From positions 1,178,001 through 1,242,000 of the forward strand of contig JAOWBW010000025.1 of assembly GCA_026119855.1 (NCBI GenBank): a DNA stretch of 64,000 nucleotides, given 5' to 3'. Numbering within the stretch: position 1 is the first letter of the stretch; the number at the start of each line of letters is the position of its first letter. This stretch comes from Campanula takesimana. Lineage: Eukaryota > Streptophyta > Magnoliopsida > Asterales > Campanulaceae. The notes below the pieces were generated by a model. That model saw only the letters and a list, made by a program, of their open reading frames with translations, was not told where the DNA came from and searched no databases. Position numbers and translations under genes: made by a program. Below, in pieces: positions 12,568 through 23,659 of this stretch.

Positions 12568-14666
12568 TGTCACGACCCGAAAACTAGGCTCTATTTTATT
12601 AGAAATAAATAATTATTATTTATTTATTTGCTTATTTATTTATTTAAATTATTATTTATTTAAATATTCATGTGTGCATTTTATGTTTCATAATAATTAT
12701 GCCTAGCATTTCATTTGGGTCATTTGTGCTAGTGTAGAAGTGTTGAGTCTTATTTGTTAGTGGGGAGTTTATTTGAACGGGTATTATTAGGGGGAGGGGC
12801 CTTAGTGTAACATTTCAAATAATTCATCTTCTCCTTACTCCCTCCCTACTCTCCTCCCTCACCTCCCTCACCCTATCACCCTCACTCACACTCCACCTCC
12901 ATTTCCCAGCTTATCTCTCTCTCTCTCTCTCTACATTGGGTAAGTTTTCTCTCTTCCTTCTCTTTTCATTTCCTTCCTCTTCCTCTCATTATTTCTCATT
13001 TCTTAAAACTTGAAACTTGTTTAGATCGTCGATAGGATCGCGTAGAATCAAAAATATTTGAAATCCGTCAACTTTGAGAAAATCCAAGTAAGTTGCTTTT
13101 CCCCCATTTTTATGCTAAAATGTTCATATCATGTTTATATAATGCTTGATGTGTTATATTTGAAGTTTGGTTGAGTTTAGAATTTATTTGGAATTTATTT
13201 GAGTTTTGGTCAAAATGGTGATTTGATGAATGTCATGATTCAATCTTGGTTTTGGGTTGATAAATGGTGTTAGTTAGGTTCCCTTAAGCTTAAATGTTGT
13301 TTGGGTGCCTTAGCAAACTTGTTGGTTATGTTTGATTTTGAGTATTGTGTGAAATGGGTAAGAAATTGTTGAACCTATCTCTGTTTTTCCCGGCCAAGAA
13401 CCAGACCAGGCGCCCGCCCGCCCCCCTTTTTCCAGCGGCCAGACCTTCTGTTGAAATAAGCGCGCGCTCGCCCCTACCCAGGCGCCCGCCCGCCCGCCCG
13501 CCTGCTTGGGATTTTTGCCCTTTTGCTTGGTCTAAGGCTAATGGCTTACCTATTTAGGTCTCCTTCTTCTAATTAACTTAAGATAACACCGTGGAACACT
13601 TTATTAAGTGGAATTTATCCTTATGTGAATAAATATGATATGGAATTTGATTAAGTATCATTTTGGGAATGTGGTTCGTCCTTGATGTGTTGTTTGGATT
13701 GGTTGACCTTTGTGGTAATTTATTTGGATTTGGTTCCCTACTTTGGAATCATTAGTTGTTTATCGTGCTAGTATTTTATTACTTAGCATTTATTTGGAAG
13801 CCCAACTGGCATATTTGTTGCATCGGGCGATGGGAGAGATTATAATGGCAAAGCCAAGTCCATTATAATGTTGACCATTGTTTGCCCTTACTATACCCCT
13901 TTTCCAGATTGGCCTTGGAAGAGATAACTTAGCTTCCTTTGTGAATGTATCTAGCTACCGAGCATGACTTTGTGGCATGGCTCTTGTCCTTTGTGACACT
14001 CTTATGGTTATCGTTCTGGTACCGGGGGGTTTTCTCTTCGGCTTTCATGCTATTATGAAGATGTGATTTGTTGATTATTGAAGCTGCGCAGCGATCCTTT
14101 ATTTGGATGTATCAGTTTGGAAACATTGGCTAATATCCTTTGTTATGTGTTTATTTCCGCTGCTATTTATTATCTGGTAATTGCTATGTTATATGAGATA
14201 TTGATGTTGTTATTACTTATTGTATCATAACATGTCATGTAGTTACATTAGTAACTTATTGAGATTTATCTCACCCCCTTTCTTTTATCTTTGTTTTTCC
14301 TTAACCCCCCCCCAGGTGCTAAGGATTAGTCTCGCTGATCACGAGAAAGAGGACGTCGAGTGTGGATACATTCTTTTGGGGAAAGTTGTTATAGGTTGGT
14401 TTACATTATATAAATGTGTAACCTTTTTGGGATAGTTGTACCAAACAATGACGTCATTAAGAATTGTACATTTATATTCTGTTGGGTATAAACTTGTGGA
14501 AGTTTATGATAGTTGTATTTGGTTATTATCAAACTTGGATTTGTAAAACTTTGGATCATCACCTTTTGGTATCAAATGGAATTTTTAACTGCGGTATTTC
14601 ACAGTTTTGGTTTTAAGTCGACGTCCAGCTCGCGATCTCGGGCCCGCGGGGTTCGGGGTCGCGACA
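12568..14666 (+). repeat. 5' LTR of the Tekay element
   Basis: The repeat is 2,099 bp, paired with 19291-21380. A pyrimidine-rich tract at about 12825-12940, ending in a CT microsatellite, could mark the transcription start region. GC-rich palindromic boxes (GGCGCCCGCCCG type and GCGCGCGCTCG) lie at 13407, 13461 and 13480. It ends in GGGTCGCGACA. Confidence 0.92.
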
Positions 14667-14668
14667 GT

Positions 14669-14680
14669 TGGTATCAGAGC
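14669..14680 (+). other. Primer-binding site of the Tekay element
   Basis: TGGTATCAGAGC lies two bases inside the 5' LTR and matches initiator Met-tRNA, as is usual for Tekay elements. Confidence 0.92.
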
Positions 14681-14786
14681 TATGGTTTGGCTCTAAGTAT
14701 AAGTCTAGGTGGACTAGTATGACCTAGGTGAGTAGTTGTGTTCGGAGTTAGTAACGGTTGATGTCTTATGCAGGTAATTGTTTGAA

Positions 14787-15839
14787 ATGGCTAGAAGAAG
14801 AACAGGCGAAGTCTCTAGTGGAGCACAGAATCAGAATGACACAAGGGAAGAAGCACGTGCTATGTTTCAAGGCATGTTCGAGGCGGCCATGAAGGCCATA
14901 CATGATTAAGGTCCGAGGGTAGAACAAGCACCACCCCGCTATGGATTGGAGCAATTTCTCAAACTGAAACCGGTTGAATTCAATGGGGAACCCGATGTTC
15001 GGAAAGCTGAGTTGTGGATTGAGTCGATGGAGAAGATTTATGAGGTATTTGGTTGCACGAATGAGGACAAGGTCCGGTTCGCGGCTTACAAACTTGTGGG
15101 AGCCGCCGAGCATTGGTGGAAGGGTGTTAAATCTAGTTGGGATGATACTCACACGGTGTATGCGTGGGAGTTGTTTGTGCGCAAATTCAAGGAACATTTC
15201 ATTCCGGTTGTTGATCAAAACTGAAAGGAAATCGAGCTGCTCAACCTGGAGCAAGGTTTGTTGTCTATAGCTCAATACTCGTCTAAGTTCACAAAATTAG
15301 CCCGGTATTGTGACTATTTAGTGAGGACCGAGGAACAAAAAGCTATGAGATTCATTCGGGGATTGAAGACCTCCATCCGTACTCAACTTATTACCCAACG
15401 GATTGTGACCTTCCAAGATGCGGTAGACCGAGCCTACTTGATAGAGCAAGATATTGGGGAGCACAAAACGAAAACCGAGGTTGTGGGTACGGGTAAACCG
15501 GGAAGCCATGCTAAATCTCAACCACAACACCGTTCCGACAACCGTGGTAACCCGGGAGCATCATCTCAGTTTAAGGGGCAAACCACACCGAGGAATCCGG
15601 GTACTACTCCAGGGATTCAGAATAAGAAGCCTTGTACCTTTTGTCAGAGGGTAGGCCATTCGAAGGATAGGTGTTGGAAAAAGCAAGGCAAGTGTACCAA
15701 TTGTGGTGAATGGGGCACTTTGCGAGAGATTGCACGAGGCACCGAGGTCAGTCATCCGGGTCAGGGGTTGGTACTAATCAGGGTCAGAAAAGGGATACCG
15801 CTGGGAAGCCCAAAGTTCAAGGAAAGATTTATTCCATGA
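14787..15839 (+). pseudogene. gag: gag of the Tekay element, disrupted
   Basis: Gag is the particle protein. The ATG at 14787 is the first after the primer site and opens MARRRTG. A TAA at 14907 interrupts after 40 codons and a TGA at 15222 interrupts again. Between them lies the Ty3 gag core, with F-GEPDV-KAE-W and the AAEHWWKGV phrase. After the second stop the sequence continues through YCDYLV and RFIRGLKT to a first knuckle, C-x2-C-x4-H-x4-C (CTFCQRVGHSKDRC). A second knuckle begins CTNCGE, but a one-base frameshift near 15715 puts its second half (GHFARDC) in the frame that leads into protease. Both stops fit C-to-T changes in CAA or CGA codons, as expected of methylated cytosine decay. 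Confidence 0.88.
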
Positions 15840-16738
15840 ATCAACAACAGGCGACCGATGATCCTTCGGTTATTGGAGGTATTGTTTCTGTGTCTAATGT
15901 GAACGCACGAGGGTTAGTAGATCCAGGATCATCCCATTCATACATTTCTGTGCAATTTGCTTCCATGTTAAATGCTGCATTCGAGTCTTTACCGTACGTG
16001 CTAGAGGTGTCGACCCCTATAGGAGAATGCTTGATTTCTGATCGAGTCTTTCGTGCTTGTGATGTGGTTATTTGTGGTCGTGTCCTTTGTGCGGATTTGG
16101 TAGTTCTTCCTATCCAAGACTTTGATGTCATTTTGGGTATGGATTGGTTGAGCAAGTTTCATGCTTCCGTTGATTGCCGTAAGAAAACTGTTACTTTTTC
16201 TATTCCTGATGTGCCTAAATTTGTGTTTGAGGCTAGTCCTCTGAGTAGAAAGGTTCGCTTAATTTCTTATATGAAAGCGAGAAAATTATTGCATAGTGGT
16301 TGTGAGGGGTATTTGGCTAGTGTTCTTGATACTAGAAAGGAATCCCCTAGTTTGGATAGTGTTCGGGTAGTTCGGGAATTTCCCGATGTCTTCTCTTCTG
16401 AATATGATATGCCTCCAGATCGTGAGATAGAATTTTGTATAGATCTTTTGCCGGGTACGGCTCCGATTTCAAAGGCACCGTACAGGTTGGCTCCCGCAAA
16501 GTTGAGGGAATTAAAGGTTCAGTTGCAAGAGTTGCTTGATCGAGGGTTTATCCGCCCTAGTGTTTCCCCGTGGGGAGCACCGGTTTTATTTGTGCGGAAG
16601 AAAGATGGTTCTTTGAGATTGTGTATCGATTACCGAAAGTTGAATCAGGTTACGGTGAAGAACAAGTATCCTCTACCTCACATCGATGATTTGTTTGATC
16701 AGCTTCAAGGCTCAGTTGTATTTTTAAACTTGATTTGA
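15710..16738 (+). pseudogene. pol: Protease and N-terminal reverse transcriptase of the Tekay element
   Basis: The frame begins with the second half of the gag knuckle and runs into a retropepsin-like protease. The active-site phrase reads VDPGSSHSYIS where D-S/T-G is expected. VILGMDWLSKFHA follows, the usual end of the Ty3 protease. Reverse transcriptase starts with YRLAPAKLRELK, then LFVRKKDGSLRLCIDYRKLN and the DLFDQLQG phrase. The frame breaks at about 16725-16738, where two single-base losses relative to the family pattern (F-K-DLRSGYHQ) create a stop. The next frame picks up directly at 16755. The Pro in place of Ser/Thr in the protease triad is a change in a key residue if it is real. 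Confidence 0.88.
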
Positions 16739-16754
16739 GGAGTGGTACCATCAG

Positions 16755-18170
16755 TTGAAGATCCGATCGGAGGATATTCCGAAGACTGCCTTTCACACTC
16801 GGTATGGTCATTATGAGTTCTTGGTTATGCCGTTTGGGTTGACCAACGCACCTGCAGTGTTTATGGATTTAATGAATCGGGTTTTCCATCCTTATCTTGA
16901 TTCGTTCGTGGTGGTCTTTATTGATGATATACCCGTCTACTCTAAATCCCGAGAGGAGCACGAGCAGCACTTGAGGACAGTTTTATCCGTTCTTGCGAGG
17001 GAGAAATTATTTGCAAAGTTTAGCAAATGCGAATTTTGGCTCGAGAAGGTTTCTTTTCTGGGCCATGTGATTTCTAAAGATGGGATCTCGGTGGATCCTT
17101 CAAAGATTGAAGCCATAGTGGATTGGAAGAGACCCGAGTCAGTGACCGAGATTCGTAGTTTTCTGGGTTTAGCCGGTTATTACAGAAGGTTCATAGAAGG
17201 GTTTTCGAGGATTGCTACTCCGATGACTCAGTTGACCCGGAAGAATGTCCCGTTCGAGTGGACCGAGAAATGTGACAAGAGTTTTGAGGAATTGAAGAAG
17301 AGGTTGACTACCGCTCCGATCTTGACTTTGCCTAATGGGAGCGATGGTCTAGTGGTTTACAGTGATGCTTCGAAAGAGGGTTTGGGTTGTGTTTTGATGC
17401 AGAACAGGAAGGTGATTGCCTATGCTTTAAGGAAGTTGACCCCTAGTGAACAGAATTACCCGACTCATGATATGGAGTTGGCGGCGATAGTCTTTGCATT
17501 GCACAAATGGAAGCATTACCTTTATGGGGCGAAGTTTGAAATTTTTACCGATCACAAGAGTTTGAAGTACCTTTTCTCCCAGAAAGAGTTGAATAATAGG
17601 CAACGCCGATTGATGGAATTGTTGAAGGATTATGATTGTACGATTTCTTATCATCTGGGGAAAGCGAATGTGGTAGCCGATGCGATTAGTAGAAAGTCTT
17701 ATGTGGCTTCGATGATGGTTCGGGAATGGAAAATGCTTGAGGATGTTCGAGATTGGTCTCCTCGTGAATCGAGACATGGGGATATTTTTGCGAATATTAG
17801 GGTATCTCCGACCCTAATTCAGAGGATAAAGGAAGCTCAGAAAGAAGATCCCGAGTTGGTGAAGATAATGGGTAAATTGAAGGAAAAGAACTTTGAGGAT
17901 TTTTATTTGAGTTCGAGTGGAGTTTTGACTTTCCGTGATCGTTTGTGCGTACCCGATGTTGGTGGAATAAAGAGGCAAGTTTTAGATGAGGGTCACAAAT
18001 CGAGATATACTATTCATCCGGGTAGTACAAAGATGTACCAGAATCTGAAGCAACATTTTTGGTGGAATAACATGAAGAGGGAAATAGCCGAGTATGTTTC
18101 GAAATGTTTAACTTGTCAGCAGGTCAAAGCCGAGCATCAGAGACCCGCGGGACTACTTCAGCCGTTATAG
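16755..18170 (+). pseudogene. pol: Reverse transcriptase, RNase H and integrase zinc region of the Tekay element
   Basis: This frame carries the catalytic part of reverse transcriptase, with VMPFGLTNAPAVF and the FIDD box at 16917-16928. The connection follows (GLAGYYRRFI). RNase H has YSDASKEGLGCVL, the ELAAIVFALHKW helix and FTDHKSLKY. Its C-terminal end holds the HHCC zinc-binding domain of integrase (HPGSTKMYQNLK to CLTCQQVK). The frame ends in a TAG at 18168-18170. That stop falls within the conserved phrase LLQPL-IPEWKWEH and fits CAG to TAG, since the same frame continues in 18171 onward. Apart from this stop the domains look intact. Confidence 0.9.
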
Positions 18171-19256
18171 ATTCCCGAGTGGAAATGGGAGCATGTAACT
18201 ATGGATTTCGTTACGGGACTACCTCGTACCCGTAGGAAGTATGACAGTATTTGGGTAATAGTGGATGGATTGACCAAGAGTGCCCATTTCTTGCCTATTG
18301 ACATCAGATATTCGATGGAAAAGCTTGCGACCCTTTACATTGATGAGATTGTGAGATTGCATGGGGTTCCGGTTAGTATTGTGTCAGATCGAGACCCGAG
18401 GTTTACTTCTAGATTCTGGAAGGCGTTTCAGGAAGCTTTGGGTACAGATTTGCGATTCAGCACAGCTTTTCACCCTCAGACCGATGGTCAATCCGAGAGG
18501 ACCATTCAGATTTTGGAGGATATGTTGCGAGCTTGTTCGATAGACTTTTCCGATTCTTGGGATAGACATTTACCGTTAGTGGAATTTTCTTACAACAACA
18601 GTTATCAGGCTAGTATCGAGATGGCACCGTATGAGGCTTTGTATGGAAGAAAATGTAGATCGCCTATTTGCTGGGATGAGGTCGGTGAAGCGAAGATCGT
18701 GGGTATTGATTTGCTTCAGGATTCAGTTAAGAAAGTTAGGGTTATCCGGGATCGATTGAAAATAGCCCAGAGTCGACATAAGAGCTATGCAGATAACCGA
18801 AGGCGAGATCTTAGTTTTCAGACCGGTGATTTTGTGTTCTTGAAAGTATATCCAAAGGTGGATATTCGGAGGTTTGGGAAGAAAGGCAAATTGGCTCCGA
18901 GGTTTATAGGTCCGTTTGAGATTTTGGGGAAAGTGGGACTTCTTGCGTATCGACTTGCGTTACCGCCATCTTTGGACCGGTTGCATAATGTTTTTCACGT
19001 TTCTATGCTTCGGAAGTATGTTCATGATCCATCTCACGTGTTACCGAGGGTACCGGAGGATATAGAGCCCGATGTGACTTATGAGGAACGACCGGTTCGG
19101 ATCTTAGATTCTAAAGTTCAAGAGTTGAGGAACAAAAGCATTTCATTGGTTAGAGTTCTTTGGAGGAATCATAATATCGAGGAGTCGAGGTGGGAGCTCC
19201 AAGATGAGATCGAGAGGAAATATCCGTGGCTTTTTAATTCGGGTAAGTCTTGTTAA
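18171..19256 (+). pseudogene. pol: Integrase core and chromodomain-like tail of the Tekay element
   Basis: The integrase core shows MDFVTGLP, WVIVDGLTKSAHF, VSDRDPRFTS and HPQTDGQSERTIQ, holding the D,D,E catalytic triad positions. The GPFEIL module and LHNVFHVSMLRKYV follow. The last 55 or so residues (VTYEERPVRILD to RWELQDEIERKYPWLF) match the chromodomain-like tail of Tekay chromoviruses, which directs insertion toward particular chromatin. The frame ends at 19256, 34 bp before the 3' LTR. Only the upstream stop at 18168 separates it from the rest of pol. Confidence 0.9.
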
Positions 19257-19275
19257 AATTCGGGTCGAATTTTCT

Positions 19276-19290
19276 TTAAGGGGGAGTGAA
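19276..19290 (+). other. Polypurine tract of the Tekay element
   Basis: The tract TTTAAGGGGGAGTGAA abuts the 3' LTR. It is the RNase H-resistant primer for plus-strand DNA synthesis. Confidence 0.85.
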
Positions 19291-21380
19291 TGTCACGACC
19301 CGAAAACTAGGCTCTATTTTATTAGTAATAAATAATTATTATTTATTTATTTGCTTATTTATTTATTTAAATTATTATTTATTTAAATATTCATGTGTGC
19401 ATTTTATGTTTCATAATAATTATGCCTAGCATTTCATTTGGGTCATTTGTGCTAGTGTAGAAGTGTTGAGTCTTATTTGTTAGTGAGGAGTTTATTTGAA
19501 CGGGTAGTATTAGGGGGAGGGGCCTTAGTGTAACATTTCAAATAATTCATCTTCTCCCTACTCCCTCCCTACTCTCCTCCCTCACCTCCCTCACCCTATC
19601 ACCCTCACTCACACTCCACCTCCATTTCCCAGCTCATCTCTCTCTCTACATTGGGTAAGTTTTCTCTCTTCCTTCTCTCTTCATTTCCTTCCTCTTCCTC
19701 TCATTATTTATCATTTCTTAAAACTTGAAACTTGTTTAGATCGTCGATAGGATCGCGTAGAATCAAAAATATTTGAAATCCGTCAACTTTGAGAAAATCC
19801 AAGTAAGTTGCTTTTCCCCCATTTTTATGCTAAAATGTTCATATCATGTTTATATAATGCTTGATGTGTTATATTTGAAGTTTGGTTGAGTTTAGAATTT
19901 ATTTGGAATTTATTTGAGTTTTGGTCAAAAATGGTGATTTGATGAATGTCATGATTCAATCTTGGTTTTGGGTTGATAAATGGTGTTAGTTAGGTTCCCT
20001 TAAGCTTAAATGTTGTTTGGGTGCCTTAGCAAACTTGTTGGTTATGTTTGATTTTGAGTATTGTGTGAAATGGGTAAGAAATTGTTGAACCCATCTCTGT
20101 TTTTCCCGGCCAAGAACCAGACCAGGCGCCCGCCCGCCCCCCTTTTTCCAGCGGCCAGACCTTCTGTTGAAATAAGCGCGCGCTCGCCCCTACCCAGGCG
20201 CCCGCCCGCCCGCCTGCTTGGGATTTTTGCCCTTTTGCTTGGTCTAAGGCTAATGGCTTACCTAGTTTAGGTCTCCTTCTTCTAATTAACTTAAGATAAC
20301 ACCGTGGAACACTTTATTAAGTGGAATTGATCCTTATGTGAATAAATATGATATGGAATTTGATTAAGTATCATTTTGGGAATGTGGTTCGTCCTTGATG
20401 TGTTGTTTGGATTGGATGACCTTTGTGGTAATTTATTTGGATTTGGTTCCCTACTTTGGAATCATTAGTTGTTTATCGTGCTAGTATTTTATTACTTAGC
20501 ATTTATTTGGAAGCCCAGCTGGCATATTTGTTGCATCGGGCGATGGGAGAGATTATAATGGCAAAGCCAAGTCCATTATAATGTTGACCATTGTTTGCCC
20601 TTACTATACCCCTTTTCCAGATTGGCCTTGGAAGAGATAAGTTAGCTTCCTTTGTGAATGTATCTAGCTACCGAGCATGACTTTGTGGCATGGCTCTTGT
20701 CCTTTGTGACACTCTTATGGTTATCGTTCCGGTACCGGGGGGTTTTCTCTTCGGCTTTCATGCTATTATGAAGATGTGATTTGTTGATTATTGAAGCTGC
20801 GCAGCGATCCTTTATTTGGATGTATCGGTTTGGAAACCTTGGCTAATATCCTTTGTTATGTGTTTATTTCCGCTGCTATTTATTATCTGGTAATTGCTAT
20901 GTTATATGAGATATTGATGTTGTTATTATTTATTGTATCATAACATGTCATGTAGTTGGATTAGTAACTTATTGAGATTTATCTCACCCCCTTTCTTTTA
21001 TCTTTGTTTTTCCTTAACCTCCCCCCCAGGTGCTAAGGATTAGTCTCGCTGATCACGAGAAAGAGGACGTCGAGTGTGGATACATTCTTTTGGGGAAAGT
21101 TGTTATAGGTTGGTTTACATTATATAAATGTGTAACCTTTTTGGGATAGTTGTACCAAACAATGACGTCATTAAGAATTGTACATTTATATTCTGTTGGG
21201 CATAAACTTGTGGAAGTTTATGATAGTTGTATTTGGTTATTATCAAACTTGGATTTGTAAAACTTTGGATCATCACCTTTTGGTATCAAATGGAATTTTT
21301 AACTGCGGTATTTCACAGTTTTGGTTTTAAGTCGACGTCCAGCTCGCGATCTCGGGCCCGCAGGGTTTGGGGTCGCGACA
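19291..21380 (+). repeat. 3' LTR of the Tekay element
   Basis: The repeat is 2,090 bp, begins TGTCACGACC and ends TCGCGACA. It differs from the 5' copy by about 25 substitutions and a few short indels, including lost CT and CCCG units. It is followed by GGCAA. Confidence 0.92.
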
Positions 21381-21385
21381 GGCAA

Positions 21386-22091
21386 CAAACTAGACAAAGA
21401 CTTGAAAGGTAAGAAAGTTGATAAAACTTTATATCGAGGTATGATTGGCTCTCTCCTTTATCTTACTGCTAGTAGGCCTGATATAATGTTTAGTGTTTTT
21501 GTCTGCGCACGCTATCAATCTGACCCTAGAGAAGCGCACTTAATTGCTGTGAAACGTATTATACGATATCTCTCCGGCACTGTTAACCTTGGACTTTGGT
21601 ACACCAAAGATTCGAATTTTAAACTTGTAGGTTATTCAGATGCGGATTATGCAGCGTGCACAATTGACAGGAAAAGCACAAGCGGCACTTTTCATTTCCT
21701 CGGATATCGACTTGTGTCATGGGCTAGTAAGAAACAAGCTGCAGTTTCTGTCTCAACTACTGAAGCAGAATATATTGCTGCTGGAAGCTCTTGCTGTCAA
21801 ATTCTGTGGATGAAACAACAATTGGTGGACTATGACATCAAAGAAGAAAATTGTCCCATCTACTGCGACAATACATCAACCATTGCGGTTTCTGAAAATC
21901 CTGTCACGCACTCCAAGACCAAGCACATTGACATCAAGTATCACTTCCTCAAATACCACGTGGAGAAAAGAAATATTCATTTGGAACACGTGGGAACTGA
22001 CTATCAAATCGCTGATATTCTTACAAAAGCACTTGATGCTAAAAGGTTCATCTTTTTGAGAGGTGAAATGGGTATGCTTAAACTCAGCTAA
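21386..22091 (+). pseudogene. pol: pol part 2 of the Sirevirus: end of reverse transcriptase and RNase H
   Basis: The copia frame resumes after the Tekay element. The phrase KLDKDLKGKKVD leads to YRGMIGSLLYLTASRPDI, the C-terminal end of reverse transcriptase. RNase H follows: GYSDADYAAC, STSGTFHFLG, VSWASKKQAAVSVSTTEAEY, YCDNTSTIAVSENPV and HIDIKYHFL. The frame is open to a natural stop at 22089-22091. Acidic positions expected of copia RNase H (D in GYSDAD, E in TEAEY, D in YCDN) are present. An apparent in-frame start upstream at 21321 lies in the Tekay LTR and is an accident of the junction. Confidence 0.92.
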
Positions 22092-22517
22092 ATTTTGTCC
22101 ATAAAATTTGTCAATACTAATGCTTTTTGAGTCTTCTTGAAATTTTCTAAGTTAGATGCCTCATGCGCTGTGCATTTCATGCGCACATGATGATGCGCGT
22201 AAGGCAATACATCTGAGATTTCTAAGAATCTCTGCGCTCTATAGAACTGCGCATATACTTCATGCGCATGCCACGTGGACCTCAGGTAAGTTTTCTTATC
22301 AATAGTTACACCTAGGTCCTTTACTTGCTAAGTCAGCACATAATTTGCAAGGGTACTTGCGTAATTATGTATTTTCCCTCGTCACTTCTTTTTAAATTTT
22401 CCTAGGAAATTACTTTTCTACCCCTGCGCATGTCACACCTCATTTAATGCAAAAGCATTGAGTGGCGCGCCATTAATGCTTAGTGTGTGCTACTTATGAC
22501 GAAAGTGGAAGAGTCTC
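22092..22517 (+). other. Sirevirus spacer between pol and the hAT-type element
   Basis: Non-coding. The stretch is marked by many TGCGCA or GCGCA words, for example at 22160-22200, 22230-22270 and near 22427. Without the hAT-type insertion it would run directly into 23342. Confidence 0.6.
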
Positions 22518-22525
22518 TTCGTGAC
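22518..22525. repeat. Target site duplication of the hAT-type element (TTCGTGAC)
   Basis: TTCGTGAC is repeated exactly at 23334-23341, directly flanking both terminal inverted repeats. Confidence 0.9.
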
Positions 22526-23333
22526 CAGTGTTCTAAAAGACGGGCACCTAGGCCGCCTAGGCGCTAGTCGGAGGCTCGCCGCCGCGATTAACCCCAAATC
22601 GGCCAAAGTAGGCGGCCCTCAGCAAATCGGCCGACTAGGCGTCCTAGGCGGCGCTGAGGCGGTCTGGGCGCGCCGAGAGAATGAAGAAAAAAATCGTTTT
22701 TGATGCCGGAGTTTGGCGGAGATGGGCTGAGTTGGTCGGATTTGGTGACCGAAGGATAAATAGGCAAGGCGCCGGCGGTTGGAGTGGTCGGAGGAGGCGA
22801 CTTACTTGGTTGTTGAAGAGAACCGGTGGCAGCGCTGGCGGTTGGAGTGGTTGGAGTGGTCGGAGATGGGTTCGTTGGTGGCGGCGCTATTTGGACTTGG
22901 AGAGAGACGAGGGAAGACTAGAACTGGAAGACGAGAAGTATGAAAAGATTGGGTAGGGTTAGGGTTTCCTTATAAATTTAAAATGGGCTTGGGCCTCATT
23001 TTATTGTTATTGGGCTGAACAAAGAGTCAAAGATGTAATGAATGAGCTGAGTTAATTGCATCAATTTGTACATTTTAAATTTAAAATACCTTAGCATAAT
23101 TTAAAAGTACAATAAATTATTAATTTTTGAAAAATAACATAAATAAAAGGCACTATTTTTGGATATATGCATGTCTATTTTATAAATCTATAATATAGAT
23201 TTATAAAAAATAAATAAAAATGCGCTAATTTCTCGGCCCCGCCTCCGCCCCGCCTAGGCGCCGCCTCCGCCCCGCCTAGGCGCTAGGCGCTGCTCTGCCG
23301 CCTAGCGGCTGCCTTGCATCTTTTAGAACACTG
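22526..23333. mobile_element. Non-autonomous hAT-type DNA element (808 bp)
   Basis: The element starts CAGTGTTCTAAAAGA and ends in its near-perfect inverse (TCTTTTAGAACACTG), giving terminal inverted repeats of about 15 bp. It is bounded by a perfect 8-bp duplication, TTCGTGAC, at 22518-22525 and 23334-23341. An 8-bp duplication and CAG-type ends fit the hAT superfamily. Both ends carry GC-rich subterminal repeats around the word CCTAGGCG (22546-22680 and 23235-23312). Subterminal repeats of this kind bind hAT transposases. The interior is AT-rich and has a perfect 15-bp inverted repeat with a one-base loop at 23178-23208. It contains no transposase. Frames at 22521 and 22681 have no recognisable domain. 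Confidence 0.88.
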
Positions 23334-23341
23334 TTCGTGAC

Positions 23342-23659
23342 CATTAATGTCTGACACACGCGCGCGGCTAGGACTTTTCACGCGCGCTCCTCATTGGTCC
23401 ACGTCACCTACGCGTGCGCCTCACTCGCGCGTGCGCTTCACTCGCCTGACACACCAACTCTTGTGTCAGCGCACCGTGATGTCACCATACCCTTTTCGGC
23501 TATAACCCTCTGAACCGCCGTATTCTTCCTCACTTCACTCAAATTTTTCTTATACACTCAACCGACTCCTTTTTCTCTCTACTCTCTGACTTTTCTTTCT
23601 CTCTGCACTCATCATTCACACTCTATTTTCGCACACAACTTTCTTCTATATAAAATCTG
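23342..23659 (+). other. Leader of the env-like gene
   Basis: Non-coding CT-rich stretch with many CGCGCG and GCGTGCG words at 23360-23450. A pyrimidine tract runs from 23520 to 23640 and resembles a plant 5' leader. A CTATATAAAATC sequence lies only about 10 bp before the ATG, too close to act as the TATA box of this start. Confidence 0.4.

Larger units (their letters stand above)
12568..21380 (+). mobile_element. Tekay-clade chromovirus (Ty3/gypsy), recently inserted
   Basis: This is an 8,813-bp full-length element within the Sirevirus pol. Order: LTR, Met-tRNA primer site, gag with two knuckles, protease, reverse transcriptase, RNase H, integrase with a C-terminal chromodomain-like tail, polypurine tract, LTR. 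The LTRs begin TGTCACGACCCG and end GTCGCGACA. About 25 base differences between the LTRs over roughly 2,090 bp make it younger than its host element. The coding region has stops at 14907, 15222 and 18168, plus frameshifts near 15715 and two single-base losses around 16725-16750. It is therefore inactive despite its youth. The integrase tail and LTR terminus fit the Tekay (Del) clade. Confidence 0.92.

Noticed and set aside
21321..21385. ORF start for an independent RNase H gene at 21321
   Set aside because: The start lies in the Tekay 3' LTR. The frame is copia pol resuming after the insertion.
22681..22956. 91-codon Gly/Arg/Trp-rich ORF
   Set aside because: It lies in the GC-rich interior of the non-autonomous hAT-type element and has the low complexity of its subterminal repeats.
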